A DNA stretch of 36,497 nucleotides from DATFPQ01 sp035264765 (GCA_035264765.1 DATFPQ010000250.1:1-36497), one strand, 5' to 3'. Positions 8,608 to 16,462 are shown, numbered from the stretch's first letter. The notes: generated by a model from the letters alone, not told the origin. Numbers and translations: made by a program.

Positions 8608-9632
8608 CAGAACTCCACCGGCCGGTAGACGAGCTTCACCACGACGAACGAGACGAAGAGGGTGAGGACCGTGATGAGGAGCGACAGGGCGTACCCCTGC
8701 CCGAAGTCAAGGTTCTGGAAGCTGATGAAGTAGGTCTGCATGGTCAGCGACGCACCGGTCTCGGCGGCGCCGTTCAGCACGAACGGCTGGTCGAAGACGT
8801 TCAGCGTGGCGATGACCGCCTGCACCATCGCCACGGCCACGCCGGGCCGCACGAGCGGGAGCGTGACACGCCGGAATGAGTCCCACGCGGAGCAGCCGTC
8901 GAGGTTCGCGGCCTCGTACAGCTCACCGGGGATGTTCTGCAGGGCCGCGAGAATCAGCAACGCGGACAGCGGCGTGATCTGCCAGACCTGAACGATCTCG
9001 ATGAGCAGGATGGTCAGGAACCGGTTGGTCCCGATGAAGACGTGGTACTGGTCGATCAGGTGCAGGGACGTCAGGACGCTGTTCAGCAGGCCGGTGTTGG
9101 CGTCCCAGATGCCGCTCCACACGATCCCCTCCACGACCCCCGGCAGGGCCCACGGCAGGATCATCGCGGCGATGAGGATCGGGCGGCCGCGGAACTTGTG
9201 CTGGAGGGTGAGCGCCATGACGAGGCCGAGCACCGTGGACAGGGTCACGCCGATCAGGATGTACAGCGCCGTGTTCCCGACGCTCCCACGTACCGCCGGG
9301 TCGGCGAGCAGAGCGCGGAAGTTGTCCAGCCCGTTGAACCGCGTGGGCGGGTCGAGCTCCTGCACCCGGAAGAACGACTGACCGAGGGTGTACCCCGCCG
9401 GGATGATTGCCAGGCCGATGATGAACAGCACCAGCGGCGTGACCAGCACGTAGGGCAGCAGGTCGACGCGGCGGCGCCGGGAGCGCGTCCCGTCGGGTCC
9501 CGCTCCGCGCGGACCCAGCCGGCGGGGCCGGGTGCCCCGGGTTGCGGTCGGGTGCGCCCGAGCTCCACCTGAGGCCGGCGCGACGGCGGCCGGCGCGTCC
9601 GTGCCCATCCGCGCCGGCCGCCCGTCGCGCAT
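8607..9632 (-). CDS. Carbohydrate ABC transporter permease, MalF type
   Basis: The 341-residue membrane protein has an unusual basic, Ala/Arg/Pro-rich cytoplasmic leader of about 55 residues before the first helix (LPYVLVTPLVLFIIGLAIIPAGY). The EAA loop reads ELYEAANLDGCSAWDSFRRVTLPLVRPG. It pairs with the MalG-type subunit encoded next. I chose the ATG at 9632 because GGGAG stands six bases upstream and the start falls 17 bases after the binding-protein stop. A later ATG (MGTDAP) is possible and would shorten only the disordered leader. Confidence 0.9.
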   Translation of the reverse strand: MRDGRPARMGTDAPAAVAPASGGARAHPTATRGTRPRRLGPRGAGPDGTRSRRRRVDLLPYVLVTPLVLFIIGLAIIPAGYTLGQSFFRVQELDPPTRFNGLDNFRALLADPAVRGSVGNTALYILIGVTLSTVLGLVMALTLQHKFRGRPILIAAMILPWALPGVVEGIVWSGIWDANTGLLNSVLTSLHLIDQYHVFIGTNRFLTILLIEIVQVWQITPLSALLILAALQNIPGELYEAANLDGCSAWDSFRRVTLPLVRPGVAVAMVQAVIATLNVFDQPFVLNGAAETGASLTMQTYFISFQNLDFGQGYALSLLITVLTLFVSFVVVKLVYRPVEF

Positions 9633-9649
9633 CGGCCGCTCCCGCTGGC

Positions 9650-10996
9650 TCACGACCTGCTGCTGGAGAGCCGGTCGGCCGTCGCAGCGATGGCCTTGAC
9701 CGCCGAGTCGACGCTCTGCGCGCCGGAGGCAGCGGAGTGCAGGTTCGTGTACACCGCTCGGGAGAACTCCGGGTACCACGAGGGCGCGCCCCCGGCGAAG
9801 ATCGGCCGCGAGGTGGACTTCAGCATGGTGGCCAGCTGGTCGCCGCCGATCAGCTGGCCCTTGGTGGCCATCTGCTTGACGACGGACAGGTGGGACGGCA
9901 GCGCGTACGCCGGCAGCGCCTTCTCCGGCCCGTTCAGTCCCGCGAAGTCGGCCTGGTTCTTCGCCGAGGTGAACCACTCGATGAACTTGGCAGCCGCCTT
10001 CGGGTACTTCGCCGTGCGCGGGATGCCGATGCCGTCGGGGTTGCCGTTGTTCGGACCCGGCTGCCCGTCCACGGTGGGCGTGGGCAAGTAGGTCACCTGG
10101 TGCACGACCTTGGACGAGGCAGGCACGTCGTACAGGCTCCCCACCGTTCCGGAGTAGTCACCGAAGACGCTCGCGACCAGGCCCTTCGCCATCAGCGTCT
10201 GCTGGCCCTGGCTGTCGGTCACGTTGATGTTGCCCGGAGGCACCAGACCGCTCTTGAAGGCGTCCACCATCCACTGCGCGGCCTTGTACCCGGGCGACTG
10301 CGGGTCCGCGAACTGCGGCTTGCCCTTGTCGTCCAGCACCGTGCCGCCGAAGGCACCCGTGGCCTGGTACCAGTACGTCGACAGGCCCTCTGCCGCGGCG
10401 AACGGGATGTCCAGCGGGTACTGCACCACGCCCTTGGTCTTGATCTGCCGCAGGGCGTCGGTGTACGCGGTCATCGTCTTCGGACGCCCCACGCCGGCCT
10501 TGTCGAACATCTTCTTGTTGATCGTGGTCACATCGAAGGAAGCGTCGTACGGGATGCCGACGACGTTGCCCTTGGTGGTGAACGAGGTCAGCTGGGGCAT
10601 GTCGGGAGCCAGGCTCTTCGTGTCGACGTACTCGTTCATCGGGTAGAAGGCGTTCAGCTTGGCGAGCTGACCGACCCTCGACCAGTCCACGTCGGTCGCG
10701 TCCGCGAAGTACGTCTTGGCGGTGGCCGCAGCGGTGATCTTGGTCTGCAGGCTGTCCCAGTCGATGTTGCTCCACTTCACGGTGATGCCCGTGCTCTTCG
10801 TGAACTCGTCCAGCGATGCCTTCGGCGGCGGGTCGGAAGCCAGGGCCACGGTGATCGTCACACCCGTGGTGGCCGTCGAGGCCGCCTTGGAGCCGCCGCT
10901 GGAGCTGCCGCTCCCGCAGGCCGCAAGCACCAGGCTCAGCCCCGTCGCACCGACCGCCAGGCAGACGCTTCTCGCGCCGATCCGCATCGAGGTCAT
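9650..10996 (-). CDS. ABC transporter sugar-binding lipoprotein
   Basis: The 448-residue protein begins with a lipoprotein signal: basic start, hydrophobic stretch and lipobox LVLAAC with the acylated Cys, followed by a Gly/Ser linker. The mature part is a type-II extracellular solute-binding protein of the maltose-binding class, with PYDASFDVTTINKKMFDKAG, AKGLVASVFGDYSG and PNNGNPDGIGIPRTAKYPKAAAKFIEWF. It would capture the sugar outside the membrane and pass it to the two downstream permeases. I chose the ATG at 10996 because GGAAGG stands nine bases before it and the signal peptide then has normal length. It is the first gene of the seven-gene operon and diverges from the DeoR gene. Confidence 0.92.
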   Translation of the reverse strand: MTSMRIGARSVCLAVGATGLSLVLAACGSGSSSGGSKAASTATTGVTITVALASDPPPKASLDEFTKSTGITVKWSNIDWDSLQTKITAAATAKTYFADATDVDWSRVGQLAKLNAFYPMNEYVDTKSLAPDMPQLTSFTTKGNVVGIPYDASFDVTTINKKMFDKAGVGRPKTMTAYTDALRQIKTKGVVQYPLDIPFAAAEGLSTYWYQATGAFGGTVLDDKGKPQFADPQSPGYKAAQWMVDAFKSGLVPPGNINVTDSQGQQTLMAKGLVASVFGDYSGTVGSLYDVPASSKVVHQVTYLPTPTVDGQPGPNNGNPDGIGIPRTAKYPKAAAKFIEWFTSAKNQADFAGLNGPEKALPAYALPSHLSVVKQMATKGQLIGGDQLATMLKSTSRPIFAGGAPSWYPEFSRAVYTNLHSAASGAQSVDSAVKAIAATADRLSSSRS

Positions 10997-11064
10997 CTCG
11001 TGTCGCCTTCCGTCCGAGGTGGTGACTGGTGGCGGAGGTACGAGAGCCGTCCGGAACAGCAGGT

Positions 11065-11081
11065 GTGCGCGTTGCGCGCAC
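11065..11081. promoter_or_regulatory. Inverted repeat upstream of the sugar operon, candidate DeoR operator
   Basis: GTGCGCG, three bases, then CGCGCAC is a perfect 7-bp inverted repeat. It lies about 70 bp upstream of the binding-protein start, probably within the transcribed leader or over the promoter, where a repressor could act. Confidence 0.45.
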
Positions 11082-11218
11082 CAGCATGGTTCTGCTGCAC
11101 ACCTTGGCTGCTCATAAGACCTCGACCGCATCGTCGGCCGACACGCTCACACAGCGCCACTGCGCAGTCAAGACCTGCAAGGGTCGCGGTTCCGCCCGGA
11201 CCGATCGTTCGGATGCGT

Positions 11219-11241
11219 ACTGCGCGCAGTTCGACTGCGCG
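11219..11241. promoter_or_regulatory. Nested palindromes upstream of deoR-type gene, candidate operator
   Basis: CGCGCAG-TTCGA-CTGCGCG (11223-11241) is a perfect 7-bp inverted repeat with a 5-bp centre. It overlaps a perfect 12-bp palindrome, ACTGCGCGCAGT (11219-11230). The block ends 12 bp before the -35-like TGGACA of the repressor gene. The 12-mer CGCGCAGTTCGA recurs at 12087-12098, which argues for a shared regulator. Confidence 0.55.
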
Positions 11242-11253
11242 GATCCATGCATA

Positions 11254-11283
11254 TGGACACTGGAACTGTGCGGACGCTAGCGT
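11254..11283 (+). promoter_or_regulatory. Leaderless promoter of the first DeoR-family gene
   Basis: A -35-like TGGACA (11254-11259) and a -10 TAGCGT (11278-11283) are separated by 18 bp. The GTG start follows the -10 after exactly six bases, with no Shine-Dalgarno sequence. Confidence 0.55.
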
Positions 11284-11289
11284 CAAGGC

Positions 11290-12048
11290 GTGGATCGCAA
11301 GCATCGCCTCAACCAGATCCTGACCCTCATCGCGGCGCGGGGGTCGGTGGCCGTCCCGGAGCTGGCCGACGAGTTCGACGTGTCCCTCGCCACGGTCCGT
11401 CGCGACCTGGAGGTCCTGGAGGGTCAGCGGCTGGTCAGCCGGACGCGCGGCGGGGCGACCACGCACGCCGCCTTCAACGACCTGCCACTCAGCTTCAAGA
11501 CCGCACAGGACCTGACGGAGAAGCGCCGCATCGCCCACCGTGCCCTGGACTTCCTTGATGGCGCGAGGGTGATCGGCCTGACCGGCGGGACGACGACGAC
11601 GGAGTTCGCCCGGCTGCTGCAGGAGCGCGAGGGGCTCACGGTGGTCACCAACGCGCTGAACGTCGCGACCGACCTGCTGGCGAACCCGCGTGTGCGTGTG
11701 CTCGCGGCCGGTGGGGAGGTGCGCGCCAGCAGCCAGGAGGCGGTGGGGCCGAGTGCGGAGGCCTTCCTGTCCGAGTACAACCTCGACGTCGCGTTCGTGG
11801 GGGTCGACGGAGTCGACGCGCGGGCCGGCTGCACGAACTTTGACCCCGTCGGTGCGCGCGTGAACACCGTGCTGCTCGAGCGCGCGCAGCGGACGGTCGT
11901 CCTCGCGGACGCCTCCAAGGTGGGCCGGATCGCGCTGGCCCGGGTGTGCAGCATGTCGAGGGTCGACGTGCTCGTCACCGACGACCGGCTGCCGGAGAGC
12001 GAGGCGGAGCGCATCGCCGGCGAGGGGTGCCGCGTCATCCGCGCCTAG
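11290..12048 (+). CDS. DeoR/GlpR-family transcriptional regulator of the first sugar locus
   Basis: The 252-residue protein has an N-terminal winged helix (helix-turn-helix about residues 22-44, VPELADEFDVSLATVRRDLEVLE), the DeoR hinge RTRGGA (51-56), and a C-terminal sugar-phosphate sensor domain of the ribose-5-phosphate isomerase-like fold with GGTTTTE (99-105), VVTNALNVA and the DASKVG segment. Family members are usually repressors released by a phosphorylated sugar intermediate. It is divergent from the sugar ABC operon and followed by a second GH4 gene. Palindromes with a CGCGCA core stand at both promoter regions, so I infer control of both units and of itself. The GTG start is supported by the leaderless promoter just upstream. 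Confidence 0.88.
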   Translation: MDRKHRLNQILTLIAARGSVAVPELADEFDVSLATVRRDLEVLEGQRLVSRTRGGATTHAAFNDLPLSFKTAQDLTEKRRIAHRALDFLDGARVIGLTGGTTTTEFARLLQEREGLTVVTNALNVATDLLANPRVRVLAAGGEVRASSQEAVGPSAEAFLSEYNLDVAFVGVDGVDARAGCTNFDPVGARVNTVLLERAQRTVVLADASKVGRIALARVCSMSRVDVLVTDDRLPESEAERIAGEGCRVIRA

Positions 12049-12086
12049 CCGGAGCACGTCACTCGGGCAGCGTCTGCACCAAGAAC

Positions 12087-12123
12087 CGCGCAGTTCGAGC
12101 AGTATTTGTGCGCGTTCACGCGC
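12087..12123. promoter_or_regulatory. Candidate DeoR operator before the second GH4 gene
   Basis: The 12-mer CGCGCAGTTCGA (12087-12098) is identical to part of the palindrome at 11223. It is followed by the inverted repeat GCGCGT-TC-ACGCGC (12110-12123). A further 8-bp palindrome, TGCGCGCA (12141-12148), lies between the -35 and -10 elements of the downstream gene. Confidence 0.5.
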
Positions 12124-12128
12124 GAGCC

Positions 12129-12158
12129 TTGTCGCTGCTCTGCGCGCACTGTTAGCGT
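12129..12158 (+). promoter_or_regulatory. Leaderless promoter of the second GH4 gene
   Basis: A -35-like TTGTCG (12129-12134), an 18-bp spacer and a -10 TAGCGT (12153-12158) are followed after six bases by the ATG at 12165. The -10 hexamer, the spacer length and the six-base gap all match the deoR-type promoter at 11254-11283. Confidence 0.55.
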
Positions 12159-12164
12159 CCGCGC

Positions 12165-13460
12165 ATGGTCAAGGTTGCCTTCATCGGCGCGGGAAGCGTC
12201 GAGTTCACCCGTAACGTCGTCACCGATCTGTGCGTCTTCGCGGAGCTGCACGGCGACCTGGAGCTGGCGTTCCACGACATCGACGCGACCCGACTCGGCT
12301 ATGCGGACGCCCTGGCGCGTCGGATCAGTGCCCAGACCGGCTCCGGCGCCCGGGTCAGCTCCGACCTCGACCGGCTCGCCGCCGTCGAGGGGGCGGACTA
12401 CGTCATCAACGCCGTGCAGGTCGGTGGCTACCGAGCCACCCGCGCCGACTTCGACATCCCCGCCCGCTACGGGGTGCGACAGACCATCGGGGACACGATC
12501 GGCATCGGTGGCATCTCACGGGGTCTGCGCACTCTCCCCGTCGCGATGGGCATCGGCGAGGACCTGGCCAAGGTCGCGCCCGACGCGTACTTGTTGAACT
12601 ACAGCAACCCGATGGCGATGTTGCCCTGGGGCGTGTACGCCGGCACCCCGTTCCAGCGGGTCGTCGGCCTGTGCCACTCGGTGCGCGACACCCACGCCTT
12701 CCTCGCGTCGGCGGTCGGAGAGCAGGTCCACGACGTGCGCTTCGTCACGGCCGGCTTCAACCACCAGGCCTTCGTGCTGACCTTCGAGCGGGACGGTGTC
12801 GACCTGTACCCGAGGCTGCGCGAGGTCATCGAAGGGGACCCGGAGCTGCAGCGGCGCGTCCGCGTAGAGCTGTTCCGCCACTTCGGCTACTTCCCGACCG
12901 AGTCCAGCGAGCACAGCGCCGAGTACGTGCCGTGGTTCATGCGGCACGACGGCGAGGTGGACCGGTTCCGGATCTTCGTCGGCGACTACCTCCAGCGGTC
13001 GGAGCGCAACATCGACGAGTACGAGGCGACCCGCCGCAAGCTCGAGGACGAGGCGACGCTGGCCGTGCGACCCACCTCCGAGATGGCCTCCGAGATCATC
13101 TACGCGCAGCAGACCGGGACGCGCCACGAGCTGTACGTCAATGTGCGCAACGACGGGCTGATCAGCAACCTCCCGCAGGGCTGCTGCGTCGAAGTGCCCG
13201 CCGTCGTCGACCGCGACGGCGTGCACGCGCAGGCCGTCGGGACGTTGCCGCCGCACCTGGCCGCGCTCAACCGGACCTTCCTCAACGTCGTGGAGCTGAC
13301 CGTCCGCGCGGTGCTGGAGGGCAACCGTGAGCACGTCTACCACGCCGCGCTCCTCGACCCGAACACCTCCGCGACGCTCACCATGCGGCAGACCCGCGAG
13401 CTGTGCGATGAGCTGCTGCGTGCCCACGGTGACCTCATCCCGGCCGCACTGCGTCCCTGA
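12165..13460 (+). CDS. Family 4 glycoside hydrolase, MelA-like
   Basis: The 431-residue protein is a second GH4 enzyme, with its NAD motif GAGSVEFTRNVVTDL (8-22), GDTIGIGGISRGLRTLP, NYSNPMAM (145-152), and presumed metal ligands Cys170 in GLCHS and His200 in GFNH. The NPMAM-W and LCHSV pattern is closest to bacterial alpha-galactosidases of the MelA type, so an alpha-galactoside is the best guess. It differs clearly from the operon copy (NPLTAN and LCHG), so the two probably cleave different linkages or sugars. It is transcribed away from the ABC operon, after the DeoR gene, from its own promoter with operator-like sites. The ATG is fixed by the leaderless -10 six bases upstream. Confidence 0.87.
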   Translation: MVKVAFIGAGSVEFTRNVVTDLCVFAELHGDLELAFHDIDATRLGYADALARRISAQTGSGARVSSDLDRLAAVEGADYVINAVQVGGYRATRADFDIPARYGVRQTIGDTIGIGGISRGLRTLPVAMGIGEDLAKVAPDAYLLNYSNPMAMLPWGVYAGTPFQRVVGLCHSVRDTHAFLASAVGEQVHDVRFVTAGFNHQAFVLTFERDGVDLYPRLREVIEGDPELQRRVRVELFRHFGYFPTESSEHSAEYVPWFMRHDGEVDRFRIFVGDYLQRSERNIDEYEATRRKLEDEATLAVRPTSEMASEIIYAQQTGTRHELYVNVRNDGLISNLPQGCCVEVPAVVDRDGVHAQAVGTLPPHLAALNRTFLNVVELTVRAVLEGNREHVYHAALLDPNTSATLTMRQTRELCDELLRAHGDLIPAALRP

Positions 13461-13505
13461 CCACCGAACGGCGGCCTGAGCACAGGGCGGGGTTCCCGGA
13501 CCGCC

Positions 13506-14372
13506 TCAGCGCAGGGCGACCAGCTCGTGCAAGCGGTCGCGCGGGAGGTCGCCGTCCACGACGGCCGTAACCTCGCTGCCGCGCAGCTGCAGGGCGCCGC
13601 CGTGGTTGGTGAGGAACGCGGTGTCCGCGGCGTCCCGTCCGGTACTGATCCGCAGCAGGGACGTCCGAGGCGCCAGGCCGGTCGCGTCGAGGACGTACCA
13701 GGTGTCGTCGACGGCGGCCTCGACGACCGCGTGGAAGTCCATCGGCGCGCACCCCGGCGCGTACACCGCCACGAGGCGCGCCGGGACGTCGAGCGCCCGG
13801 AGCAGCGCAATCGTCAGGTGCGCGTAGTCGCGGCAGACCCCTGCGCCCGCGAGCAGCGTCTCGACCGCGCCGTCCGTGGGACTGCTGCTCCCCGGCACGT
13901 AGCTCAGCCGGTCACCCACCCAGGTCGACACGGCAGCGAGCCGCTCCGGGCCGGCAGGGAGGTCGCCGAGCTCGGCGGTGGCGTACGCGGCGAGGCTGTC
14001 CGAGGGGGCGTAGCGGCTGGGACGCGAGTACACCAGCCGGTCGCGGTCCGACACCGGCGCAGGAACGGCACGCCCGGTCACCGTCGCGGCGTAGGTCATC
14101 CGCAGCGCCCCGGACCCCACCTCGAGCAGATGGCCGCGCGAGCCCTCGGTACCCGCGACCTCGCGCAGGGGCACCGGCGCGTCGTCCAGCGTGCAGGTCA
14201 GGGACTCCTCCACCTGCAACCCTTCCTGCCGCGCCACCGCCACCTGCAGCTCCAGGGTCGTGGGCGAGGTGACGTCGAGGTCGAGCGTCGCGGCCACCCG
14301 GCGCGCCGCACTGGTGTCCTGGCTGTCGTCGGTCTCCTGCCGTACGCCGGTGTCCTGCCCGGTCCCGCTCAC
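13506..14372 (-). CDS. Transglutaminase-like domain protein
   Basis: The 288-residue protein has a transglutaminase-like cysteine-peptidase fold with a complete apparent triad: Cys180 in GAGVCRDYAHL, His214 in MDFHAVVEA and Asp229 in WYVLDATG. The N-terminal half (residues 25-125) is a beta-rich region like the bacterial transglutaminase N-terminal domain. No signal peptide or membrane helix is seen, so it is probably cytoplasmic. Bacterial members are usually peptidases or amidases, and the substrate is not predictable here. The GTG at 14372 is preceded by GAGGAGG at good spacing. The gene is divergent from ribonuclease Z and convergent with the second GH4 gene, so it looks unrelated to the sugar locus. 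Confidence 0.83.
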   Translation of the reverse strand: MSGTGQDTGVRQETDDSQDTSAARRVAATLDLDVTSPTTLELQVAVARQEGLQVEESLTCTLDDAPVPLREVAGTEGSRGHLLEVGSGALRMTYAATVTGRAVPAPVSDRDRLVYSRPSRYAPSDSLAAYATAELGDLPAGPERLAAVSTWVGDRLSYVPGSSSPTDGAVETLLAGAGVCRDYAHLTIALLRALDVPARLVAVYAPGCAPMDFHAVVEAAVDDTWYVLDATGLAPRTSLLRISTGRDAADTAFLTNHGGALQLRGSEVTAVVDGDLPRDRLHELVALR

Positions 14373-14482
14373 TGCGCCTCCTCGGTCCGCGCCGCAGCAC
14401 GCGACGTCCCCAGGACGCTAGCAACCGCAGGTTTCGGCCAGAATGCGCAGGCGCCGGTTCGCGGCGGGACGGGAGGTGGCCG

Positions 14483-15391
14483 GTGCGCGAGCTCGTCGTG
14501 CTGGGCACCGCCTCGCAGGTGCCCACGCGCACGCGGAACCACAACGGCTACCTGCTTCGCTGGGACGGCGCAGGGCTGCTCTTCGACCCGGGCGAGGGAA
14601 CTCAGCGCCAGCTGCTGCTCGCCGGGGTGCCGGCGTCGGCGGTGACCCACATCTGCCTGACCCACGCGCACGGCGACCACTGCCTCGGCGTGCCCGGCGT
14701 CGTGCAGCGGATGGGCCTGGACGGCGTTCGCCGCGAGGTACCCGTGCTGTACCCGGCGGAGGCGGAGCAGCAGGTCACCGCGCTGCTGGCCGCCACGGCG
14801 TACGTGCCGCTGGTACCGGTGCGACACCAGCCGGTGCATCCGCCCGAGGCGGTCGCTGCCGGCGACGGGTGGACGCTCAGCGCCGTGGCGCTAGACCATC
14901 GCGTGCCCGCCGTGGGCTACCGGCTGCAGGAGGCGGACGGCGTCCGGATGCTGCCGGACCAGCTGGAGCGCTACGGCGTCAGCGGCCCGGACGTCGGGCG
15001 GCTGGCGCATGAGGGCACGCTTACCGCGCGCGGCGCCACCGTGCGACTGGAAGACGTCAGCGCGCCACGCCGGGGACAAGTGTTCGCCTTCGTGATGGAC
15101 ACGCGGTGGTGCGACGGCGCCGTCGAGCTGGCGCGAGGCGCCGACCTGCTGGTGTGCGAGTCGACGTACCTCGACCGTGACCGGGAGCTGGCGGAGGAGC
15201 ACGCGCACCTGACGGCGCGTCAGGCGGGTGAGCTCGCCCAAGCCGCGGGCGCCCGCCGGCTGGTGCTCACGCACTACTCCCAGCGGTACGGGGACGACCC
15301 ACAACCCTTCCTCCAGGAGGCTCGTGAGGTCTTCGACGACGTCGTGGCCGCGTCCGACCTGCAGCGCGTGGCCCTGCCCCCGCGCCGTTGA
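14483..15391 (+). CDS. rnz: Ribonuclease Z
   Basis: The 302-residue metallo-beta-lactamase-fold protein starts with the RNase Z pattern MRELVVLGTASQVPTRTRNHNG. It has DPGEGTQRQ (35-43) and the zinc motif HAHGDH (61-66). Further ligand-type residues are in VALDHRVPAVGYRL, FVMDTRW and LTHYSQRYGD. Ribonuclease Z removes the 3' trailer from tRNA precursors that lack an encoded CCA. The GTG at 14483 has GGGAGG about seven bases upstream. The gene appears monocistronic and ends in a long hairpin region before the convergent DUF5666-like gene. Confidence 0.9.
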   Translation: MRELVVLGTASQVPTRTRNHNGYLLRWDGAGLLFDPGEGTQRQLLLAGVPASAVTHICLTHAHGDHCLGVPGVVQRMGLDGVRREVPVLYPAEAEQQVTALLAATAYVPLVPVRHQPVHPPEAVAAGDGWTLSAVALDHRVPAVGYRLQEADGVRMLPDQLERYGVSGPDVGRLAHEGTLTARGATVRLEDVSAPRRGQVFAFVMDTRWCDGAVELARGADLLVCESTYLDRDRELAEEHAHLTARQAGELAQAAGARRLVLTHYSQRYGDDPQPFLQEAREVFDDVVAASDLQRVALPPRR

Positions 15392-15422
15392 CGCCCCTGC
15401 TTGCTCCCCAGCGGCGCCGATG

Positions 15423-15480
15423 CTCACGAGTGATGCCACAGACGGGGCCTGTGCCGCCCCGAGATGGCGCTGCTCGTGAG
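15423..15480. terminator. Extended nested hairpin between convergent genes
   Basis: Three consecutive stems nest in register: CTCACGAG/CTCGTGAG outside, GCCA/TGGC in the middle and CGGGGC/GCCCCG inside, with small internal loops and a 7-base apical loop. It lies 32 bp after the rnz stop and 48 bp from the stop of the convergent gene, so a two-way terminator is likely. No T-run follows on either strand. A structured RNA element is the alternative. Confidence 0.5.
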
Positions 15481-15527
15481 TAAGGACCGGTGTAGAACGA
15501 CCGGGTGCGCGAGCCTCGGCGCTGTGG

Positions 15528-16373
15528 CTACGCGCTGGCTCCCCTGGCGCCGGACGTCGAGGCGCTCGGCGAGGGCGTCGGCGCCTGCGGCGCCCGCCGG
15601 TCGTCATCGTCCGGACGCCGCTGCTCCCGGAGCGTGCGGTCGCCGACCCGGATGGCGGTGAGCGTGGACCCGCTCTTGGTGGCCAGGACGAAGACCTCGT
15701 GGTCCTTCTTGACTCCCGAGATGCCGGACGTCCCGGCCACGCGGGTGCTCGAGTTGATGACGTACGTCGCGGTGAAGCCGTCCGTGCTGCGCACCGACAC
15801 TCTCGTCGAGCTGACCGCGGTCACGGTGCCGCTCTGAACGGTGATGGTGCGGGTTCCCGTCCCGTCCTCCTGCGGCACGACCAGCTCGCCGTGCAGCGCA
15901 CCACGCAGCCCGCCGACGCCGCCGCGCCCGCCATGGCCGTGGTGCCCGCCGCGCCCTCGGAAGCCCTCGAACCCCGGCTGCGACTGGCCTGGTGCGTCGG
16001 CACCGGGCTCGCCGATGCCCGGGAAGACCCCGGTCTGGGAGCCCGCGGACTCAGCACTCTGCGCGCTGCCGGGCAGCGCGCGGTCGCCCGACGTGAGGGC
16101 CGCCGCGACACCGGCCCCGCCGACCGCGAGGCCGGTGGCCAGGGCGGCGCCGGCCAGCAGTCGCCGACCCCGATCCGTGACGGGCGGCGGCGGCTCGGCT
16201 GAGTCGAAGCCGGCTGAGTGCGAATCGGCTGAGTTGAAACCGGCCGCACCGGAACCGGCCGGGTCGAACGCGTTCTGCGGCGGCGTCGGGTAGTCCGGCC
16301 GGTGGTCGGCCGGGCGGCCGGGCTCGTGCGGCAGCCAGACGTCGTCCGAGGGGTTGCGCGGTCGCTTGTCCAT
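15528..16373 (-). CDS. Membrane-anchored DUF5666-like secreted protein
   Basis: The 281-residue protein has a proline-rich cytoplasmic start, a single membrane helix (about 71-93, RLLAGAALATGLAVGGAGVAA), a Gly/His/Arg-rich linker (about 138-157, GFRGRGGHHGHGGRGGVGG), then a small beta domain (about 175-245; ITVQSGTVTAVSSTRVSVR, TATYVINSSTRV, VFVLATKSGSTLTAIRV) resembling DUF5666/OB-type extracellular domains. The C-terminal tail is Pro/Ser-rich. It is probably exported and kept at the outer face of the membrane. Its function is unknown. The ATG at 16373 has AGGAG six bases before it. Upstream sits a CTCCCAG box like those before the response-regulator and htrA genes, so I infer envelope-stress control. 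Confidence 0.75.
   Translation of the reverse strand: MDKRPRNPSDDVWLPHEPGRPADHRPDYPTPPQNAFDPAGSGAAGFNSADSHSAGFDSAEPPPPVTDRGRRLLAGAALATGLAVGGAGVAAALTSGDRALPGSAQSAESAGSQTGVFPGIGEPGADAPGQSQPGFEGFRGRGGHHGHGGRGGVGGLRGALHGELVVPQEDGTGTRTITVQSGTVTAVSSTRVSVRSTDGFTATYVINSSTRVAGTSGISGVKKDHEVFVLATKSGSTLTAIRVGDRTLREQRRPDDDDRRAPQAPTPSPSASTSGARGASA
16196..16234. repeat. Three 15-bp-phased repeats inside the DUF5666-like gene
   Basis: CGGCTGAGT occurs at 16196, 16211 and 16226. On the coding strand this gives three five-residue units ending in Ser-Ala within the disordered N-terminal region, probably from slippage. Confidence 0.6.
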
Positions 16374-16428
16374 GCCGGGCTCCTGTTCTCCACGTGCGTG
16401 CACGCCTCGTCCTCGTCACGCGCGCGTA

Positions 16429-16462
16429 AGGATGGCGCTGGAACCTGGGAGCCACCTGTGCC
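16429..16462 (-). promoter_or_regulatory. Response-regulator-type box and -10 of the DUF5666-like gene
   Basis: The minus strand reads GGCACAG, four bases, CTCCCAG (16451-16445), then ten bases and a -10-like CATCCT (16434-16429). The CTCCCAG-N10-CANNCT arrangement is the same as before the response-regulator gene (30978-31001). The first half-repeat matches poorly. Confidence 0.45.

Noticed and set aside
15505..15837. Plus-strand frame with a GTG start after a TAGAAC element
   Set aside because: It overlaps the 3' end of the DUF5666-like gene in antisense, the hexamer lacks the final T, and the product has no recognisable features.
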